Below, one piece after another: positions 58,132 through 64,000 of a DNA stretch of 64,000 nucleotides (the first letter of the stretch is position 1; each line of letters opens with the position of its first letter). The stretch is taken from the NCBI GenBank assembly GCA_902805475.1, contig CADCSX010000007.1, positions 372,001-436,000 of the forward strand, in the 5' to 3' direction. The notes below the pieces were generated by a model. The model was not told the DNA's origin and ran no database searches. It worked only from the letters and a program-made list of their open reading frames with translations. Origin of the DNA: Entonaema liquescens. Taxonomy: Eukaryota; Ascomycota; Sordariomycetes; Xylariales; Xylariaceae. Made by a program: the position numbers and the translations under genes.

Positions 58132-59622
58132 TTACGAAGAAAGCTTAACGACGTAGGCTCCGCGCTCGATCGTGTTGATCATGACGTAGCCGCTCTTGAA
58201 GTAGGGGTAGTGGGACCAGGTGCCCTGGAACTCGACCTGGCCGCCGCCCTCCTCGTTGTCGTCCTCGGGGTAGATGTCGAAGTAGGCGACCTCTTTGACG
58301 CTCTTGCCGGTCGGGTCTGAGGGGATGGACGAGATGTCGAGGATGTGCAGCCCGCCGCCGTAGTTGCTCTGGTACACGTAGTCCCCGTGCACGAACTGGT
58401 TGTGGTCGATGCCCTTGCGCGACGCCTGGTAGTACCCGTCTGCTTGGGGCTTCCAGCGACGAGATGTCCCAGATGTAGGTGATGGGGTAACCTGGAGCGC
58501 CTAGACCGGCCCCGTCGTACTCGTCGTACTCGTCGTCCAGCACTAGGTACTGCTGCCATTGGGTGTCGAGAACCCAGCCCTGGTGCGTGTAGCTGGCGCC
58601 CTCGTACGAGGTGCGCGAGATGATGGACGGGTTGGCCTTGTTCGTCACGTTGTAGATGGTCAGGGTGTCCTCGTTGTACCCGTAGCAGATGTCCTCGCCC
58701 ACGTACTTCTCGTCCGGGCCCCGGTAGATCAGGCACTGGGCGTCGTGCACGTAGCCGTCGGCGGCGGCGCATCCGGGAGATGTCAGGTTGGACAGGTCGG
58801 ACAGGTCGATGAAGATGAGACCGGAAGCGCAGGCGGAGTTACGCGGCTGCGCGCCCGAGGCGACGGCGTAGCCGACCTCCTCGTTGGTCTGGACGGTGTG
58901 AGAACGGCCGGAGGAGGTCATTGAAGTAGGAGATGTCGTCGTCGTTGTTGAAGGTGACGGGCTTGGCGGGGTCGACGTCCAGCAGCTTGGCCATGTCGAA
59001 GACCTGGATGCCGTGGTTGGTAGCCTCACTACCAATCACGATGTAGCTCTTGTAGCCCTTGATCTCGCGCCATAGCGAGGGCTCGGCGGTGGGGTATTGC
59101 GGCAGTCGGCCGAGGTAGACGAGCTTTCCCTCGGGGCTGATCTCGGCGAACGAGGCACCGTCGGACTGCGCGATGGCCACGAACTCGCGTCCGTCAGGGC
59201 TGGTCCAGCCCCAGGAGCCGGCACCCTCGCCGCCGTTGCTGCCGAGGTCGGCGTGCGACTTGAAGTCGTACAGGTCGAGCTTGCTGCACTTGAAGGTGTA
59301 GAGCGGGTCGTTGGCGTGGAGCTCAGCGATTCCGTTCACGCAAGGGACCACGTCGACGGAGGCGTCCATGCTCTTGTATTGGGTGGAGTCGAAAAGACCT
59401 TGTTCTCTTCGGCTGTCCCAGTACGCCTAAGGGCTCGAGTTAGCATAATCCGTACTCCCAGCATAGTGGGATATTTCTTACCATCTTGGTGGACATGATA
59501 TGCTCGTGTCGTAGGCCACTGTCGAAGATCTCGGCCGCGAGCTTCTCATCAGGCGGTAACTCCTTTGCCGCCGCGAAGCTGGAGAGTGCCGCGAGGGCAA
59601 CTGCGTTCAGAGAGTACTTCAT
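58132..59622 (-). CDS. Secreted LVIVD/choice-of-anchor-B-like beta-propeller protein (frame broken three times)
   Basis: Secreted protein of the family annotated in fungi as regulatory P domain-containing; function unknown. Exons 59482-59622 and 58132-59426. The signal peptide MKYSLNAVALAALSSFAAA is followed by HEHIMSTKM and then AYWDSRREQG. The body shows propeller-like repeats: YIVIGSEATNHGIQVFDM, GLIFIDLSDLSNL, LTIYNVTNKANPSI, ITYIWDISSLEAP and GLHILDISSIPSDP, with VHDAQC and GIDHNQFVH pieces. The frame shifts near 58909-58919 (CTCCTCC on the coding strand), at the G4 run 58446-58449 and at the C3 run 58435-58437. The first site needs a base removed or two bases added; the other two each need one base added. 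The conserved pattern continues across each, so this is probably an intact gene of about 480 residues with data errors. Recent decay remains possible. Confidence 0.72.
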
Positions 59623-62600
59623 TCTGCTTGACGTCTGTTCCCCAAGTTTGCACTACGATTACAGATCCTCGCGACTTGTATCCGAGCGATGAAGACGCAG
59701 AAGAGGGGGGGGAGAGGGCTGACTTCGAAGCTGACTCCGCCCTGGCGGGCCCTTAAGTATTCATCCGTAAGGCCTACAGCGATAAGGTAGCTCGGATCGA
59801 GAAGCCGTCGCTGCCCATACGCTCGACCACATATCGACGAGGGTGTTCGTCTTGGGGAGATGGCATCATGAGCGTAGATACTGTCGTAGTATCCCAATCT
59901 ACCCAAAGGGGTAGGTGGGTGGACGATTTAATTTGTAGAGCAGCGCGGCATGAGTCCAAATTCTGGACTATCCCCCGGCACTTTGACCTGCGCCTAGACC
60001 TTGGCGGCCAATTACGCCACCCATCTGATAGACGGTCAAAAGAGAATCGCGGGTTGCTGGCTGCTGGGAAAGCCGTCCCTGTTCGCCCAGCCCGTACCCA
60101 TGTCCACAGCCCGTCCAATCGGCAGCCGTGTTTTTGTTATATAGTATAGAATGCTCGAGGATTTATAAGGTTGGTTCTTTGCCGCGAGTGCCTATCAATT
60201 GCCGAGAGAGGCAGGAGGATTGCCGCTCGTCCCCACGCCCGATGGAGGCTCTTGGCGGCTCTTTGCTTTCGTGGCTGCGTGACCATCTTCCTTTCGTTGA
60301 CAAGATTGATATCAAAGCCGGACGAGTGGGTAAGAGAGGGGGGGTTGGAGAATAAGAGATACCTACAGGGCCGAGAATATGGACGATTATATTTCATGTG
60401 CACGCACGCCATACCTACGTGCATTCGTATTAGAAACGGCTTAGGGCTTAGGTTGCGATCTAATGGCGACTGGCAAGTGGTTGTAATCAATGATGCAACA
60501 GACACTCAAGAATAAAATAATAGCAAAGGGCCGAATTCCCCTCATGGGGTGTGTACCAACAGTGCTGACATGTGTATATTATCTATCGGGATTTCGATCA
60601 TGGACGATCATTCAGCCTCCAGAATGAGGCGTCCAAAGAGCCCAACGTGCCTTACTAGTTAGGTAGCGGTGGAAGTCCCAACAGAGGCGTTCGGTATGCA
60701 GTCACAACGACACCAGGCTGTAGTTAGCTTATTCCACGCCGATCTCGTAGAATACGGGTTTCGTCGGCGTCTAAAAGCCGGGGGTACCGCCAACCAATCG
60801 CCTCCCCGCCTCCGGAATCTAGACCCCCGATTCGGGAACCCGCCCGTATCCTATCGACTCGACCAACTAACCTAGCTAGGCAGCTCTTAAGATCGTGGGA
60901 TACGGGTCTAGTTTTGGGAATCGAGTATTGTAAGCCGCGAATCTGCTTGGCGGAAAAACTCCAATGACTCTAAAGGAAACCTTGGGTGCCCAGTGAATTG
61001 TCTTAGAACTCTTACTAAAGCGACTTCTCGACTTGCCTTCCTAATTTCGTAAGAGTAGTGTGAGATAAGAGTCTGGGCTCCCAGCCCTAACATTACGAAT
61101 AGGTACGATTCACATGGAAAATGGAACTAGGTAGTATAGCACGAAGATCGTAATGGACGTATCTAGGCCCCTTGCATATATCGGCTTATACTTCTTGGCC
61201 TCTTGCGACGTCACCGGGTCTAATAGATGATTTTTTATATGATCGGAAGTAGTCTCATCACAGTATCCTCTCCTAGCGTTAAGTAAGAGCTGTAGAAAGT
61301 ACGACTTTTTACACCTAACCAATGATTTATTATATTCGAATCTACAGCAGCTTGTATTTTCACTCTCATCGGAGCAAGGTCGAAACATTTATGGCCCAAT
61401 AACATATCTTGTAAGGGAGAGCGCTACTGTCCGCGAACAAATATCTGGTGAAACATGGCTCAATACTATCTGCCACCTCTAATCGCCAGCGCTGCTACAT
61501 AATAACATATACTCCTCCCGCATGTTTATTACCAAAATCTTAGTCTACGAGATCATTGGGGCTAGTGTCTTCTCAGTTTTAGCTCCGGGTACGCATTCCA
61601 TATGATAATAATATTATAGATAACTCAGCCCGACCTACCAATTGATATCGAGCTTGTCAATACTCATTATTAGCTTTTGTCATCTGCTCATTTGTGTTTG
61701 CGAGAAAGCATTGAGGCGAGCTTTCAGGTTCATGTCATTACAGACAAGTACCTAGGTGTTTCGTAAGATAGTTTGGTATCTGAATGAGAAGAAAGATGGC
61801 AATGAACTAACATATCTCACACTTTGTAGGCAGCTAGGAGATTTCAAGGCCAGGTTACAACTAAAAAGTATCTCTAAGCTTAACTGTATGCTATTCTATA
61901 GTGTGGGGTTTCCCCCTCCTTTCAAGTGACACTATGTGGTTATAGATATTCTATGAAGCGACTCATGGTTATACTATTCAATTAGGGTCCTAGTATGAAT
62001 CGCCTTCACTTTCCAGCCATCTTAAATGCACGAAGACCACACGGTTTGAGTACTAATTAGTTAAACTGTTGATACCTTCACTCTAACTAGCGCTAGGAGT
62101 AGGTAATAAGCTGAAAGAGGAGAAAGCAATTGGAATCATACTGGTGATAGATTAATCTTGTAACTATATGATAATTTTGGTTTTGTTGCTATCATGTCTG
62201 TGATAGATAACGTCGTGTTAGGTTGTTTTATGACTTTGCCGTATTGAAATCCGATAGTACTCTAAATAAGGTATATTTGAATATACTTCAGTAGTTGACT
62301 ATAGTAGCTAACAATGAAGCTATAGGTCGCTAATAAGTTCTGACAACAAAGGGTAGCATTAGCAAGTTTATATAGTTGTTGGGGTGTGCGCATGTTTGAT
62401 TCAACCCAACTTGCCCGCGTACAACACTGGGCAAACTAAACTATGAGATATAATAACTAACGTTGAATTTATGCAGAGATCTTGAATCACAAGGAACATA
62501 CCGAAAACCGAGTAAAATGCTTTGTTGCTGCTTTGGAATTTAGATTTGGGTTTCCCGTTTGTTTTTTGCTTGAGATGCATTTTGAGGCTATTCAAACAGT

Positions 62601-63184
62601 TGTTTAGACCCACTTTATACCATTTCAAGTAGGTTTCCTAAGAATGATTGGATACGAGTTATAATCTTAAAATAAGCTCAAGGAGACAACCCTAGTCTAT
62701 CAACTCTTGGCTTTAGCTAAGTTGTATAATAGTTAACTCGAACACTACTATCACAAATCCCAACCTTCTCCCACTTCGAACGGCCTTTAGAAAAATAATA
62801 AAAATCTTGAAATAACGTAGAGATTAGTGTCGAATTAGTCCTTGTTACACAAGAAACTAATTGCAAAAAGACGGTAGTCTGTGGAGACTTTGGTGGTAGT
62901 CTATCCCTAAAGTGGCTAGGCTATGGTTCTGGGGGGATGCTCAGCTATATGCAGGGCCAACCATGGCCCCCAGCCTGCCTTGGTAAGTATCTCATAGAGT
63001 AATTCCCGCTGTAAAGGTACATATTATCATCGTGAGTCCCCTGCGAACGAGTTTGCCGGAAAAAACTCCGCAGATAACATTTTGGTGGAGGCTGGGTTGG
63101 ACACTCGTACGTCGCGTCACTCAACAAGTTGTTCCCTCGTGGGTGTTATTCTTACCAACCTACCGGGGATCAACCCACCTAGCC
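59623..63184. other. Gene-poor region, 3.6 kb
   Basis: No gene can be supported. The left third (to about 60,900) is of mixed composition; the right two thirds are AT-rich. A G-run lies at 59705-59711. Frames up to about 120 codons exist on both strands, but they overlap each other and show no domain. No terminal repeats or transposase remnants are recognised. The right end is the promoter of the Zn2Cys6 regulator. Confidence 0.5.
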
Positions 63185-64000
63185 ATGGAGCAGGAAAGAC
63201 CAGACGGTTCAAATTCTAGAAAACGCCGTCTAGTTCCACTTGCACCGGCCCCGGCAGGTAGTTCGGGTCAGGGTGCTTCCGCAGGCACTGGCTCTAAAGG
63301 GAGGAGACAGGTCACAGCCGCGTGCGAGGCATGTCGGAGGAGGAAGTCAAAAGTAAGAACAAAAGCTAAAGACTCTTTCTTTGAAAAAATCTAGTTACAC
63401 GGAATGTCTTGATTTGGTGTAATGTGTAATGTATCACGACTGACAACTCCCTTGCTCGCAGTGTAACGCGGAGCGCCCAAAGTGTAGTCTCTGTGTGAGA
63501 CATAACACCGATTGTCGATACGCTACAGGTCCGGCAGAGACTCACTCCCAGGCCTTGAAGCGAAAACACAATGAATTGCAGAACCGGATAACCCCATACG
63601 AGGAACTATTCGGTTTACTACAGACAAAAACCGAAACCGAGTCCCTCGAGATCCTCCGGAGAATCCGGGCTGGTAATGATGTTGGTTCTATCCTACGTCA
63701 CGCAAGGGATGGGGATCTCCTCATCCAACTTTCTCTAGCCCCTGAGGCTCGCCGTCGGTACGAATTCCCTTATATACGCGATATGCCTGCCTCTATCCTA
63801 GTGTCGGATAATCTCTACCTACGATCCTTTGTCTATGAGACTACGTTCCGTGCTCCTCCTAGTCATGGATTTGAAACTGAAATGCAACGTGAAGGTTATG
63901 GCGACGAAAGATATCTCAAGCCCTACCATGCGGCCCAGGTTGTCGAACCTAACTTCGACGACATCAATGTGTCGTATTGGACTGAGGTGACGACGGACAA
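63185..64000 (+). CDS. Zn2Cys6 transcription factor, N-terminal part, cut by window edge
   Basis: Fungal binuclear zinc cluster regulator. Exons 63185-63352 and 63462-64000 (continues past the window). The DNA-binding domain has the six expected Cys: C47, C50, C57, C64, C67 and C74, spaced C-x2-C-x6-C-x6-C-x2-C-x6-C. The intron falls exactly before C57. A Gly/Ser/Ala-rich N-terminal segment precedes it, and a short coiled-coil-like linker (TPYEELFGLLQTKTETES, then LEILRRIRAG) follows, as usual in this class. The regulatory middle domain and target genes are out of view. An alternative upstream in-frame reading begins at 63032 without ATG support for the protein pattern. Confidence 0.93.

Overview
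This window comes from a filamentous ascomycete (Pezizomycotina). Most genes are cut by introns of about 50-100 nt with GTAAGT-type donors and CTAAC/CTGAC-like branch points. Gene content is typical of such fungi: a GH7 cellobiohydrolase, AA11 LPMO, PL4 rhamnogalacturonan lyase, GH18 chitinase, Zn2Cys6 regulator, arrestin LDB19, DUF7580 and F-box proteins. A Sordariomycete is my best guess, but I cannot fix the order. About 25 protein genes can be supported. I found no rRNA, tRNA, CRISPR array or intact transposon.

Layout, left to right: a P450 cut by the left edge (-); a GTPBP1-like GTPase (-); 3.4 kb with no gene; the GH7 cellobiohydrolase (+); 3.1 kb with no gene; arrestin LDB19 (+); an F-box protein (-); a D-2-hydroxyacid dehydrogenase (+) converging on a bacterial-type FAD dehydrogenase (-); a GH18 chitinase (-); prephenate dehydrogenase TYR1 (-) divergent from an RCC1-repeat protein (+); checkpoint clamp RAD9 (-) divergent from an F-box/LRR protein (+); a Cys-rich orphan (-); vacuolar alkaline phosphatase (-); AA11 LPMO (+); a run of three same-strand genes (DUF7580 protein, Fic enzyme, secreted protein with an H-G-T motif); a secreted polyamine oxidase (+); a conserved nuclear-looking protein (-); a CorA-type Mg transporter (+); PL4 lyase (-) divergent from a DHCR24-like reductase (+); a secreted LVIVD-type protein (-); 3.5 kb with no gene; and a Zn2Cys6 regulator cut by the right edge (+).

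The genes do not form one pathway. The secreted enzymes (GH7, PL4, AA11, GH18) suit a saprotroph or plant associate that degrades plant and fungal cell walls. Housekeeping genes (TYR1, RAD9, alkaline phosphatase, LDB19) are interspersed. The most unusual part is 40.8-46.0 kb, where a DUF7580 protein, a canonical Fic enzyme and a secreted H-G-T-motif protein lie in tandem.

A caution on data quality: four otherwise well conserved genes carry frame breaks, five of the six at homopolymer runs one base too short. This looks like read or assembly error, and the affected models should be treated as probably intact genes.
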